64,000 nt of DNA, taken from assembly GCA_021014945.1 (NCBI GenBank), contig MU266340.1, positions 62,001 through 126,000 of the forward strand. The letters are read 5' to 3'. A model generated the notes under the pieces. It was not told the origin of the DNA. It did no database searches and was given only the letters and a program-made list of their open reading frames with translations. Below are positions 22,126 to 33,671 of this stretch, piece by piece. This DNA comes from Leucogyrophana mollusca (lineage: Eukaryota; Basidiomycota; Agaricomycetes; Boletales). Each line of letters begins with the position of its first letter. Position 1 is the first letter of the stretch. The translations under genes and the position numbers were made by a program.

Positions 22126-25100
22126 TCAGGGACAGTCGTCGCGGCGTCCGTGATGTTGTAAATAATTTCCCCAGTCATTGAGCCTATCACTAATTAAACT
22201 CGATTCCCGAAGTACGAAGAGGACACTTACCCGAATCCAGTAGGTGCTTCGGCCCACGCTTGAAGTGTGGTTTGGTGCAGACGCGATTCTGCAGCGGCAA
22301 AGCTCCCCGAAGCCATCGTGAAATTATCATTGTAGTGAGCTGGAGCGGGGTTATTTGGCGACGGGGCTAACCGATCGGCGGAGTAGCCAAATATACCATT
22401 CCATGTGTCGGCGGAATCAGGTGGATAATTGGCGGGATGATGCTGCAGGGGCGTGTCCAGCGAGCTCGAATGTTCCGGAACAGGCTCGTCTGCGGGGGTC
22501 GCTCGGGAGGTTTGAGAGGAATGCGAATGCCAAGTGGTTCTTGGTGGGAAGTTAGGAGGCGCTGTATTTGTGAACTCGACTTCTCTTTGTAGTGGAAGTT
22601 GTCCAAGATCCACGCTTCGCACTGGAAGGGCGAAAGGATCTTCAACCCCAGTCTGCTGGTGCTGCAGCGGAGCCTGGTGCCAGCCAACCACAGTGTGCGG
22701 AAGCATGGGCACGGTGGGTATAGAGTTTAATAAAGATGCTACCTCATCATCCAGTTCCTGAACTCTATCCTGTTCCGGACCACCCTGATCCGGGCTCGCC
22801 GAACGATGCTTGGGAGGCGGCGAAGACGCAAGGTCATAGAGGAGTTTCCTATGAGAGAGTCAAACCTTGTACTCGGGTAGGGCCAAGTTGGTGCTTACCA
22901 TAGCATACCAGCCGTGTGCCAGCTGGAGTGATTAAATGTTTGATGAGTCAAATATCCTTGCTTCGGTTGGATGACTCACCGCTTCTCGCAGGCCTTCAGG
23001 AGGGCCATGCATTTGACGACATCCGCCATTTCCTTGGCGGGGTCTGTGCAGAGCCCGGATCGTTTGCTGCTCCATATACTTAGCAGAAGCACGATTGCTG
23101 CAGTAAACGCCTGCAGCTACACGCCGGAGACGGCGATATTAGTGGCTACCCTGAACTGAGCCTATCGTACGCACCTGGAGTAGTGGAAGCGTCCCTCCAG
23201 TCCGTTGTCTGTATGTATCGAAGACATGACTGCAAGAGCGGGCCGCGTTCGTGCAAATAGCGAGGGAGGGGTATGATAACGCCGATGGCTTAGACGGAGA
23301 TGGTATAAAAGGGCGGTAGATGGTGATCTGTACGTGATAATGGCTGGAATATAGGATACAGGACTGCCAGAAAAATGTGTGATTCTCGTGGTTTGGATTC
23401 CATCGTACTATATAAAAATATTTTCGTCATTGTAAACCGGTGCTCTTGGTAAATCGCTCGCAAGGAACTCACGATGATCCGGTATGTTATCAAGCCACTT
23501 GTTCATCGCAGAATCTAGCTGCGCCACGACACGTCTCTCCCACTGATGTCCAACAAACCCGAGCAAGACCTTCGATTTGTTTGTGGAGTACTGTAACAGT
23601 AAAAATGAGTTAGCGTGGCACATGCCACGTCGACTGATTGAACCCACGATGGTTCGAAGGGCAAATGCGAGGATGTCGTTGAGTTTCACGAAGCTGATAA
23701 AAAAAGAGACAATGGAAGGTTTGTCAGGAGGTTGTTTGAATGCTTTTTCCGGATCTGGATGCTCCCAATATTCGTCGTCGCACTCTACGGGTAGATCGAG
23801 ATCGAAGCTGATGGTCGAGAAAATGCGTTAGGAGTGAGACATCAATCCCGGACTGAAAGCCCTACTCTTCATCATGGATGGCACAAACTCGTCCCAGCGA
23901 GCAACTTAATCGTCGGTCCAAGCAAACGAGTATCCTAGGCACCGCAAGAGTGAACAACATTCCCAGAGCATTAATGAAACACATACCAAAACGCACGCTT
24001 CCAAAGCTCAGCCTCCACCGTGAGTCTTATACCGTAGACTTTCCGTCTATGAGCGCCGACGTCCTGTGCCATGCGAATGCCAATCCCAAGGATGGTCCAG
24101 CATGCTTGCGGGGACGAAGATCCCAAGAGAAACATGGCCGAGAGCTGGGATTACACAGTGTGAGCACGTTCGCCTCGTCACGGTTAAAGCAGAACTGAGG
24201 GGCTAACACAGCATGCTTGTAAGTCCTCGATGCATGGCGGACCAAGGAGCGTATGGCGGACCAGTTCGACTTGCTCGAAAAATTTCCAACCACATGAGTG
24301 ATCAGAGCTCGCCTCTTCTGCAAGGACGCGTGGATCGTCCGAAAAACGGGAGGCAGCGGCACACACCAAAAGGTACAATGTACCAAAAGATGAGCTCCTC
24401 AGGTGTGTGCGTGCCGCAAATGCGCGGTCAAAGGTGGGGCGGTGAAGAAGAGGATACACGGCGTTCCAATGAGTAAAGTACAACTCGATGAGCGCACGGC
24501 CCAGGTCCTCTTCGGGAAAGGTTAGCTTTGGCATAACCATATTTTTGGCGCCCGTCTCCCACTTGGAAAGGACGATAGATGAATGATGGCGCACTCGGAC
24601 ATGGGAAAGACAACGTACTGTTGGGGGATCAGAAGGAGCCGGTAGCCCAGGTGCCGGGGCAGAAACCGGAAGGGCGCCTGTGTATTCCTTCTTGCCGTTT
24701 ATGGCCCTTTGGATAAGCAGGGCACTACTCGATTTTCCAAAGAAGCGCAATCGCATCGGCGGCGCTATCGAATTGTAATAGGTCTCGCTGATGGTGGAAG
24801 GTACCGATTCGACTTCCTCGTCGCTCCACGTGAGGCCCGCATCCGATTCCAGAGATTCATCATCCCCAACGGACGGCGCAGCGAGTATGCCTGCAGCACT
24901 GTTCGCCAGAGTGGGCGAAGAAGGGCAGGCCTGCGATCCTAGGTCGCCAGGTGTCGCGGTGCCGCTGCCATCAATGTACACCTGATAGATGTGAGCCGAG
25001 ATGTGACCAAAACGAACGCAACGCACTTGTCCTATGAGCTTCTCCATATGGCCCAGGCGACTCTGGATTCTCTCGACGTACCTGCACAAAACCGTCATTA

Positions 25101-25564
25101 GCGCCGCGCTCCCCTATAGAGACGCCGCTTAGTATAAATGAACGAACCCCTTCGGAGGGCCACGTCTCTAGATATTACTTGAGAACCATCACAGGAGGTC
25201 GTCGTAAAAAAGTGAATGCTCACCTTCGCCATCTCGATGTACGTGCAATGATATTGGAACGCCACACAGTTTGAACATGGTTGATTGCGCAGTTGACTTC
25301 CGTCACCTTTGGTCACTAGTCAGCACCTCGGGTGGGAAGCCATGGAACCCTCAAACTTACATCGAACTGTAAGGCGGAATGAATCAGTTTCTCATGGGTG
25401 GCGAGGGTCAATAGACACGCACTTTTCTTTCGTCGACATGTATCACACGCCCTTGCGACCTTCCGCGGCCTTTTTTTTGACTTGTCCTGCGCAAGCTCAG
25501 GCCCGGACGTACCAGCGGGCGATACATCATCGGGCTCATCGTAACCTTCTTTTGGCGATGACAT
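22126..25564 (-). CDS. Zn2Cys6 transcription factor with fungal-specific regulatory domain
   Basis: This is a nuclear DNA-binding regulator starting at ATG 25564 (MSSPKEGYDEPDD). The zinc cluster CX2CX6CX9CX2CX6C is spread over three exons: 25564-25423 (ACDTCRRKK), a 6-base exon 25361-25366 and 25306-25224 (PCSNCVAFQYHC). A 20-base exon 25167-25148 gives the linker R-R-G-P-P-K-G, and the next exon starts YVERIQSRLGHMEKLIG, a dimerisation coil. The fungal transcription factor domain follows near 24540-23500 (YFTHWNAVYPLLHRPTFDR; CWTILGIGIRMAQDVGAHRR; HVQITIYRPFIP). The last exon at 22183-22126 follows the donor after PTGFG and adds about 18 residues (L-N-D-W-G-N-Y-L). Targets are unknown. It could regulate nearby genes, but nothing in the sequence shows this. 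Confidence 0.9.
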
Positions 25565-26291
25565 AACTGTGCGGCGCCGAGCTAGGGATGTGTTACCAAG
25601 CCTGCGACCTCAGTGCAAGAGACAACAGTGAACAAGCAAACGAGTGGTGTATCTGCCATTGTGGAATGTCTTGCCTATGTCGGCTAAATCGTGGACGGAG
25701 GGCCAAGTGGGTCACCAGTCAACAGCGCTGCGCGTATCAGGTACAATGGGCGCTTGCGCCACATCCATCCCGTGGAACCCGCAGCTATTTTTGCAGGCGA
25801 GAGCCACGCCGCAGTATGCACATGCACCACGGTCGGAATTTTGATGGAGCCCATTTTTAATCTATCTTGCCTCTGAACTATCTACGCAGACAGCCTCGAC
25901 AGCCTCGACCAGTGCTCGAGTTGCCAAGTCTAAATCATGCAAATGTCGGTGAGCCCGTGATGTGTCTTCGGCTGGCCAGTAGAGCTAGTAGAGTTGCATG
26001 CTATGCAAACAACTGAACGATCGCGCGCTGTGAGCAGAAGTCCTTGGGATTAAACAGTAGACGTTCCAGGAATCCACATGTCGTGGTTGGAGCTTGGCGA
26101 GACCGCTAGAACTTAGATGTTACTTCGAACATCCACGGGAAACTGTCTGGGGTCGACAGGTGGAAGCGGATCAAATAATATGATACTCCTGCTCCTTAGT
26201 GGAGAGCTAAGAGGAGCACATGCCAATGGCACACAACGCAATTATCCTAGCAACTGTCGAAGATGATAACATTGAAACCGTTGCGACTCGT
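25565..26291. other. Intergenic region
   Basis: About 730 bases lie between the start of the Zn2Cys6 gene and the stop of the next minus-strand gene. It is the likely promoter of the regulator. Open frames on the plus strand (25588-25876) overlap each other in three frames and have no support. Confidence 0.4.
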
Positions 26292-27861
26292 TCAAGGAGT
26301 ATTACCTGGATAGCTTTGTGCCCCATCGGCATCTGATCCAAAGGTTCGATACATTGGAAAGTCGAGTAGGATCGTTGCTTTCACGAATTTTGGCAAACGC
26401 CGGTAAATGATCGGGGGAAGAGGGACCAAGATGGACGTAGAGGAGAGGTAGGAGAGGTAGTCCAACCAGGCCTGATTGGATTCGTCATTCAAAGAGTGGA
26501 ACTTTCTAGCTTGTCCTTTCTCAGCGAGAGGAATCCCAGAGCCGAACATAAGCAAGCTACGTAGCTTAGCACTGGAAGCACCCAAGATATGATAGGCAAC
26601 ATACAGAGTTGTGAAAATTGGAGAGACAATGGCCCCGTACTGCGCCGCTCTGGCGGGCGACGAGAGTCCACCGTTTGACGTCGTAGGAGACAGACACAGG
26701 ATCCAGATGCCCCACCAACAAAGAATTCTGGACGTGATAAAGAACGGTGAACATAGGTTTCAATATCGATGGGGATGCAGGGAGATGGAACGTACTCTCC
26801 AAAATAAGGTGGATGCCGAGACCAGCGCCATAACCCAGTCTGTCGAAGAGCACTGAATACATTTTGCGCAACACCATAAGTGAGCACTCACGCTCATCAC
26901 TTCATTTTGAGGGTGTTTCGAAGATTTGTATCGATACTGAGTCATTCTGTAGTATGGGTACAACCATCCTCACTAGAGGGGAAAGTAAGCGCACCTTCTG
27001 TATATCAGCAATAGACTCGATAGCCCATCCCACGACCCACACGACTATACCCGCGATATCGCGTGAAGTACCAAACGCTGGACTGCATCTGCTTCCGCGG
27101 GCATTGGATACAGAAGGGGAGTTGACGATGACCACCGGTAATGAGACTGTCCACACCTTGGGGTTGGGTAAGTCTACAAAAAGACTGATAGTGATCATCG
27201 TCTTACCCAGATAATTTGCCCTAACATACGACAGAGTTAGGCGAAATGTGCATAGAGGCCTGACCAACGCACCTATCCAAAAACCTTTTGCAGTTGTGGG
27301 ATCAGCACTACGTTTAGCTCGGCGAACTCGCACGCACCCAAAAACTTGAAGAAATGGGACCGAACTACATCGAAACGAGTGTCACTCCCTCTCTTGAGAA
27401 CCCGGAACAGAAGAAAGGCTGGTTCGAATTTGATTCAAGATTCAAAGAGTCGCGCGCCTTCGACATATGCATCAACCCACCTGCTAAGCGGACTGCCCAG
27501 ACCAACACAAGAATAGTGGCAACAACGTTTCGCGCACAGAAAGTGTTCCCAAGTAGCAAGGTGAGGAGAGCTATGCAATAACCACTGTCAGCAACCACCT
27601 TTATGGATAGCAAGGACCTTCGGACATACCAAGAAGGAAGAAATTCGAGCCTAAGCACAGAAGACGGAGCAGGAAAAATTGGATCCCGAGGCTTAGCAAA
27701 GGGTCGGAGAGAGAAAGAGAAGCACGCGTACCTCCCGTGAAATCTGTTATCTTGTCGAACTGAAGCGTCCATGCAATCGCGAATCCGAATAGTTGGTAGG
27801 CGATCGTGACGAGGAGGGTGAGAGCGAGATAGTAAGGGTCAAGAGCGTGGATGGCAGACAT
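26292..27861 (-). CDS. DUF1295 / steroid 5-alpha-reductase C-terminal-like membrane protein
   Basis: This is a polytopic membrane protein starting at ATG 27861 (MSAIHALDPYYLALTLLVTI) and ending at TGA 26292-26294. Family features are the N-terminal helix followed by FDKITDFTGG and a second helix GNTFCARNVVATILVLVWAV near 27480-27560. A third segment VVWVVGWAIESIADIQK lies near 26990-27040. The conserved NADPH-side signature GLWRWSRHPPYFGE is at about 26795-26835. Members are ER-type reductases acting on steroid-like or enone lipids, with most fungal forms uncharacterised. Several introns separate the segments and I did not fix every boundary. The family call rests on the SRHPPYFGE motif and the topology. 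Confidence 0.85.
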
Positions 27862-28904
27862 AGCTAGTCACCGAGAAAATATTTGAAAGTGGGTAGAACT
27901 TGCCGAAGCTGAAAACCGGGCGATGGAGGAATAACAGCTTGAGCCCTCGTTTTCATATAACCCGGGCCCGACCATAATCGTTCCAGACTGGGACGAGTTG
28001 AGATCTGTCGCGGAATGGTTACACAGGCTGTAGCCTATAGGTTCAAATCGGAACCGCTGCTGACAGAGGTGAGTACAGTGGACGGCATCTCGGAGTTATA
28101 ATAATTACATAAAAATCGCTGACAACTTGTCTTCTCGCCATGTAGTTGCAACCCAGTTCTGTTCAAGAAAACCCCACTGACAGCACTTTGCTAGGCAGTC
28201 CAAATATTCGAAGGGAGACAGTCGTTCCTTCTCAAGCGCTTTTGCAAACTTTCTGTTTTTCAATCCTATGACTTTGCCACAGGTCTCAGTGTCTGATACC
28301 GCGAGTCCGTGACTCGCAAGTCTGCTACATCAATGCAATCTCAGACTCGGACGAGAGGGAAATTGGCCGGTGTATGCTTGGCCGATCCGAGTCCTTGTGT
28401 GCTCGAGGACCCGTTTGACCCAGGGTCTCCCCTTGGCTTTGTTATCAAGTTTAACTTTCTGTTCAATGCGGCTTCTATCAAGGCGCTGGCTATGGACGTG
28501 CATATAGCATCTCACGGCCGAGTCGCAAGGCCGAATTGCAAGCCTTTACGCGAATATAAAGACCAGAGCATGCGGAACTTCTTCCTTGACCACTCTCCGA
28601 CCGCTTGTGGATCACTGATTTGAACTTTGGTGGGTTTCTACCGCGTGGTCCGACTCCAAGTACGCCAGTGTGCGATTTCTCTGGCAGACAGACATGCTAT
28701 GTACCTAAGCCGTGATGCATTGCCCACGATGTTCGTCTGGGAAGACTGCATGGCCCGAATCGCTTACATTGGTCTCAAGAACCCGTGTGACCCCCATAAT
28801 TTCCATTTGACTTTGACGAAGTACAACACCGAAAATCAGTATGGTAAAACCCACTCCGCCTCATATTCTCGTGTTGCGACCAGCCATCATACAATATCAG
28901 TGTT
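27862..28904. other. Region without a supported gene
   Basis: About 1.04 kb lies upstream of the DUF1295 gene and 3' of the helical protein gene. A plus-strand frame at 28309-28623 is 104 codons long but has no homology signal I recognise and no splice-supported continuation. The promoter of the DUF1295 gene should lie close to 27862. Confidence 0.35.
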
Positions 28905-30294
28905 CTACTTCGCAATGGTGGCTGTGGCGCCGGCAATGACATCTGCTCTACTCAGATCGTCAGCAGAGTAGTGGGAGCGGCTATTATCTTGTCCCTCGAG
29001 CAACTCTTCTGTGCCTTCCAACGTCACGGTGTCAACATCTTGGGCGATACGCTTCGCAATGGTCTTGGCGAGCTGTGCAAGTGGAAGCTCAATCTATGAC
29101 AAAGAGACAAGAAAAGGTGCTTACCACTTTCGCAGCAGCTTGGTCGTCGGGATCAGTCGAGGACCTCATCATGATCCAGTCGGACAAGCTGTCGATTTGG
29201 GCGCTCATCTGGATGGCCTGGGTATTGAAATACGCGCTAGCAAGGCGGGCAATCTGGGTCTGGTGGATGCCGTCGATAAGTTTGGTCTTCCTACATATTT
29301 GGTTGCAGCTCAGGTCGCCACAGGGCATGAATTGTCAACTCACTGCTCGGCTCCTTCGACAGCCTGCATAATTAAAATGATGCCGTCGACAACAACACCG
29401 GCCCACCCGAGGAATTCGCAAAATTCTGCGGCAGTACCGAGGATCTTGCCGAATCGACTGGCTTCAGTGAACTCCTCTGCATCGATAACATACAGTCAGT
29501 GATTTAGCTTGGGGGAAACAGTTAGTGATCCACCTGTGACGATTTCAAGACCAGCACGAAAATCCTTGAAATAGCTGAAAGCTACATCGAAACCTTGAAG
29601 AGCAAATGGATCAGAAAACTGCATTCATGAATGCAAGGGCCTTAGTACATTACCTTCGGTGACAAGTAGCTTGAAGCCCGTGGCGTATCCTTTGACAACA
29701 CGCATCATGCCAACAGTCTTCGTGAAGATGGTGACGTCGATGGCTAAGGGGTGCGGTCTCTTGTCAACAGCAGAGCATGCTTGATAATTGTGCGGCTCAC
29801 CGATATTGGCAATTATGGCAACAGTAAATATCATACTAGATATCTCTGTAATGGTGTATGTCAGCTGGAAAGCGGTAAAGGCTGCCGGCCACTAACGCAT
29901 GATATCGTCGGTCACGTCTCCGAATTTCTTGTTGAAGTCAATCATCTGTCAACGGTGATCAGAGGCGAGTCTTTCCAAAGAGCATTTCCCTCTCACTGAC
30001 ATCTTGATATTGCTGTCTCTGATCAGGCGTCATCTCGCCAAGGATTTCATTCATGAGCTGGTCGAACGTGGTCATGCCCTGCGAAGCAAGGAGATCATTG
30101 AGGCTTTGGCGACTAGACTTGTCGGCCTTGTCCATGGTGTCAGACTGATTGGCAATTTGGGTCTGAATATTGGCGATATCGTCGATGAGCTGTTGGAGAC
30201 GGTCACCGCGCTGAACGTTGTCTGTGCATTACAGGTAAGCTTCCTCTATAAACCTCAGGATAAAGAAATATTCACCTGGGTAGAAGACAGGCAT
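28905..30294 (-). CDS. Helix-rich protein with hydrophobic segments, divergent pair member 1
   Basis: This is a protein of about 326 residues in many small exons, from ATG 30294 (first exon MPVFYPG, 19 bases) to TAG 28905-28907. The N-terminal 80 residues (DNVQRGDRLQQLIDDIANIQ onward) are strongly helical and Gln/Asp-rich. Two hydrophobic stretches follow: SSMIFTVAIIANIG near 29810 and FLGWAGVVVDGIILIMQAVE near 29370-29420. Further amphipathic helices follow those. There is no signal peptide. The paralogue starting at 31545 shares the F-(Y/F)-P-G-D-N start, the same intron phase after the Gly codon's first base, and a matching helix layout. A long helical bundle around hydrophobic hairpins recalls alpha-helical membrane-inserting proteins, but this is only architectural. 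No named family is assigned. Confidence 0.72.
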
Positions 30295-30385
30295 GTTTGT
30301 TCGATTGATTGTTGAAGGAAATTTCTTGTGAGAGCTGTTAAAGTGTGAAACGCAGATGCTGACTTGCTCAACATACAATACTGGT

Positions 30386-30392
30386 ATTTATA
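30386..30392 (-). promoter_or_regulatory. TATA box of helical protein member 1
   Basis: The forward bases atttata read TATAAAT on the minus strand, about 92 bases upstream of the ATG at 30294. The position suits a core promoter. Confidence 0.5.
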
Positions 30393-31544
30393 CAAAAATT
30401 CCGGCAACAGCCAACGACAAACAACCTTGGTAGAATAGCTCAGCTCTTCCGTAGAAGACGGCGATTTCTGTTCGTACCTGGTGAGACACCCGACTTGCAA
30501 GGCGTTACCGTACAATCCGTCGGGAGGTAACAATTCCGATGCCGCCATTGACTCCTCATAGGACAAACGTGCCTTGAGGGTACCTATCGTTGCGTTGCGG
30601 TTTCTGCTGGAGACCTGTTCGAAAACTGCAAGCATAGAGTGGGGGCTTGGATGTGCGCGCCTGATCGTCAGAAAGGCCACGCAGGTCTAATCGGCGGTGG
30701 AACAGGTTCGCATCAATGATCAAGACAAGGTACTGAATGCCTCGAATGAAGGCCTTCACGGGCGGCCATCACTTGCCAGTGCGTTGGGAATTTGAACTTA
30801 GCCACCAACTTTGGAAGGTGATGCTCGTACCTCGCCGCTAGTAAGTAAGACCGACCGGCGAGGGACGCCCTCAATGCGCGGAACCAGCCAGTCACAACCC
30901 TCTCCGAGCCCCTCGGTAGTGGCGCTCCGATCAGAACTGATGGAAAGGTCTCAATCGGGAGGATTCTGGGGGATCGACGCCTTCCATACTCGTGCAACTG
31001 CATAGATTCAGAACAGTCAAAGGTAAATCAACCACTAACGGCTCGCGGTGATTCAAACTGTCCCCTCTAATCCAACCAAACAGGAGCAAGCAAAGTCACC
31101 TTTCGTGCTCACGGGATGCGAATTTCCAAGTACGAGGACCACAATCCCGACAAGATCGTTGGATGATTTTGATCGAGTTGTTCGCGAAAACAGGCCCCTT
31201 ATTCTTTCTTATGGGAATATGACCAATGGAATTGCCGCCGCTTGCACCCTACCTGTCATTCGAATTGGTGTCGTTCCTTGCTGTGTCTGTTGACGGTGTA
31301 TCGGTGCGTGTTCGAGACAGTTTCGAGACACGGTCCAGTGTACGCCGCAGGAACTTTGACGGATGAGCAAATTTCTTCCCGTGACCACAGGCCTGTGGGT
31401 TTGTGCAGTTTTGTATCCGATATGTAACTTGAAACCTTCAAGACGTCTTACAATCGTCTTTACCACCCATCTCCCATCCCACAACTCGCACCTTCATCTT
31501 TGTCCTGCCTTCTCGCATCTGTTACAGACGTTGCATAATTCCCA
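30393..31544. other. Divergent intergenic region between the helical protein genes
   Basis: About 1.15 kb separates the two divergent paralogues. It should contain both promoters. Open frames in it (for example 30713-31003 minus and 31048-31293 plus) lack signal peptides, domains or splice support. No TATA box is evident before the plus-strand start. Confidence 0.4.
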
Positions 31545-33385
31545 ATGGGAAGCTTTCCTAGTAATCTCTTCTTCCCTGGTGAGTTCGAGTCTTCTGTTGC
31601 ATGTGGACTACGCGTAACTTTTCCTGGTGCAGACAACCCCAACCGACGCGCCCGGGCTGAACAGCTGTCGGACGACTGTCAAAACAACCAGAATGATTAC
31701 AAGAACGCCCGCGAGGCTCTGACTCAAGTTCTTGAGCCCCTTCACGGAAAGCTCGATCAAGTCATGAAGGCCCTTGGTTGTCAAACATTGGAAGAATTCG
31801 ACCAGAAGGTTAAGCGCCTCCTGTCTTATCTATACACGTGTTCATTTAACGTTATGGCGTATCAGGTATTGTCGACTGCGACAGGCGATGCACTAGCCGA
31901 GTGGGAGAAGGTTCCGCGTTCACGTCCCCGCCATCACAACTCGCATCTCATATTTAATTCACCTTAGGTTCGAACACAATATGATACGGCTGATATGATC
32001 GAGTGTGTCATTTGGACAGCTGCAGGCATCGTCGCCCTCGCAGGGTTGGCTATCAGTACCGCAATGGGGATATTTTCCTTCGGCATAGGATTCGTCGCCG
32101 GTATGGCCGTTACTGGGATCATAGACATGGTGTTGGCCACAGTTGGCATTATCTACGACATCATCGACGGGGCGATTCAAAGAGACAAAGTAAGAACTTT
32201 TATTAAGCGAAAAGAAAGGAAACTTGCTAATGAAATCCGACAGCTCCGCGATGCGATTAACCAACTATTCGAGACGCGTCTCAAGATGAAACGAACCGTT
32301 TATCAGGTATGTATGCAAATAGAAAATATATGACTCGTGCTCATGTGTAATTCACAATATAGGCGCAAGCAATGATGCTCATTGTGCCAGCTCTTAACGA
32401 TTGGTTTGATGCTCTCATCGAAAGCGGGACTGTCGATCAAGCTAAGATCTTAGCCTCCTTCGAACGTCACAAAGACCATTTCACGTCGAACGAATCTCAG
32501 TGGACGTTCTACAAGACCGCGCAGACCCTCCGCGAAGTACGTCAACCACTTACTGAGCTGGTCATGTGATGGTATGGCTAACAATGCGTATGAATGATTG
32601 GAAGATGGATCAACTTCGCAACAGCTGGATGAATGAAGATCCAAGCTGGGAGAACCTGGCGAATAATCTTGATGCCGCTGAAGCATCCGCCAACACGGCA
32701 ACAGCTTTGATGTCGTCTCGTTCTCGAACAGCCCCTTCGGTCTACCTCGGCACCAAATCCGTGACCCCTACCCACTCTCCGCAGATTCCGCTCTTCGCCA
32801 ACGTGCACTCTGGCGAGCAATCATTGTTCATGCCGGCTGAACGGGCCCTTGTACCTCCGCCTGTACGTGTCTTTGCGCAAAGGTGCTACACGTTTGCTGA
32901 CCGAAGATACTCATAGCAGGCTGTCCAAGAATATGTTGTAACCACCGATTCACCCACTGTGAGCTCCAATCCCTGGCTCCACATACCTAATTGACCACAT
33001 TACAGGAAATCCAAGATTCCACTGTCAGCGTGAAGATCACGCCTGTCAAGGCCCCTCGGGATTCTACTGCAGACATATTTCGCACAGTAGTCAGTATGCG
33101 ATTGGCCAAGGCTATCGCGGAAGACCGAGCGTTGGTCTTCATCACTTCTGATGGGTCGCAAGTAAGCGTGCACTCCGTCCAGCGCAACATTAGGATCGTC
33201 TGACACCGGTCTAGGCGCAATTCATCGCGGTTTCTCTCAGCGCAGAGAATACCACGAAACCGGACAGCACTTCCAAGGCTACTGTAATGTTCTTCTCCGT
33301 CACGATGCCGAACCTGTGCCTTCAACCGGATGGCTCCTTTGCCAGTGACCAAACCAATGGTCAGTTCAATATTGTCTACGCGTAA
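31545..33385 (+). CDS. Helix-rich protein with long hydrophobic core, divergent pair member 2
   Basis: This is a protein of about 445 residues from ATG 31545 to TAA 33383-33385, with roughly ten exons. The first exon codes MGSFPSNLFFPG; after a phase-1 intron DNPNRRARAEQLSDDCQNNQ begins a helical region. A central stretch of about 50 largely nonpolar residues (VIWTAAGIVALAGLAISTAM near 32010-32070, then a Gly-rich turn and GIIDMVLATVGIIYDIIDGA) could form a membrane hairpin. Amphipathic helices follow (LRDAINQLFETRLKMKRTVY; ALNDWFDALIESG). The C-terminal 110 residues look beta-rich (STVSVKITPVK). No signal peptide is seen. It pairs with the gene at 28905-30294. The family is not recognised; the resemblance to alpha-helical pore-type folds is a hypothesis. 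Confidence 0.75.
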
Positions 33386-33671
33386 TTATATATCTGGGTG
33401 TCAAGAGCAGTTTGTAAGTAGCCCTACATGTACGAGGTCTAAGAGTGCAATATGCCAGAATGTCCAAGCGAATAAATGCTCTCCCAAAGCCTAATGACAA
33501 CCAGTCAATACACTCCGCAGCTCAAGGTATTTTGCTGGAGGCCAGCACTTGAGGGGGTCAGGCCGAACGGGTGCTCTGGATTGAAACCCCGCGAATATTG
33601 GCAAACAGGCGACCACCGAAAACTTGGCATGAGTTGCTCTAATCCCAATTGTGAGGACCACCTTCCAAGAC

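Noticed and set aside
28309..28971. Two plus-strand frames of 104 and 114 codons
   Set aside because: No recognisable residues, no introns joining them and no promoter evidence.
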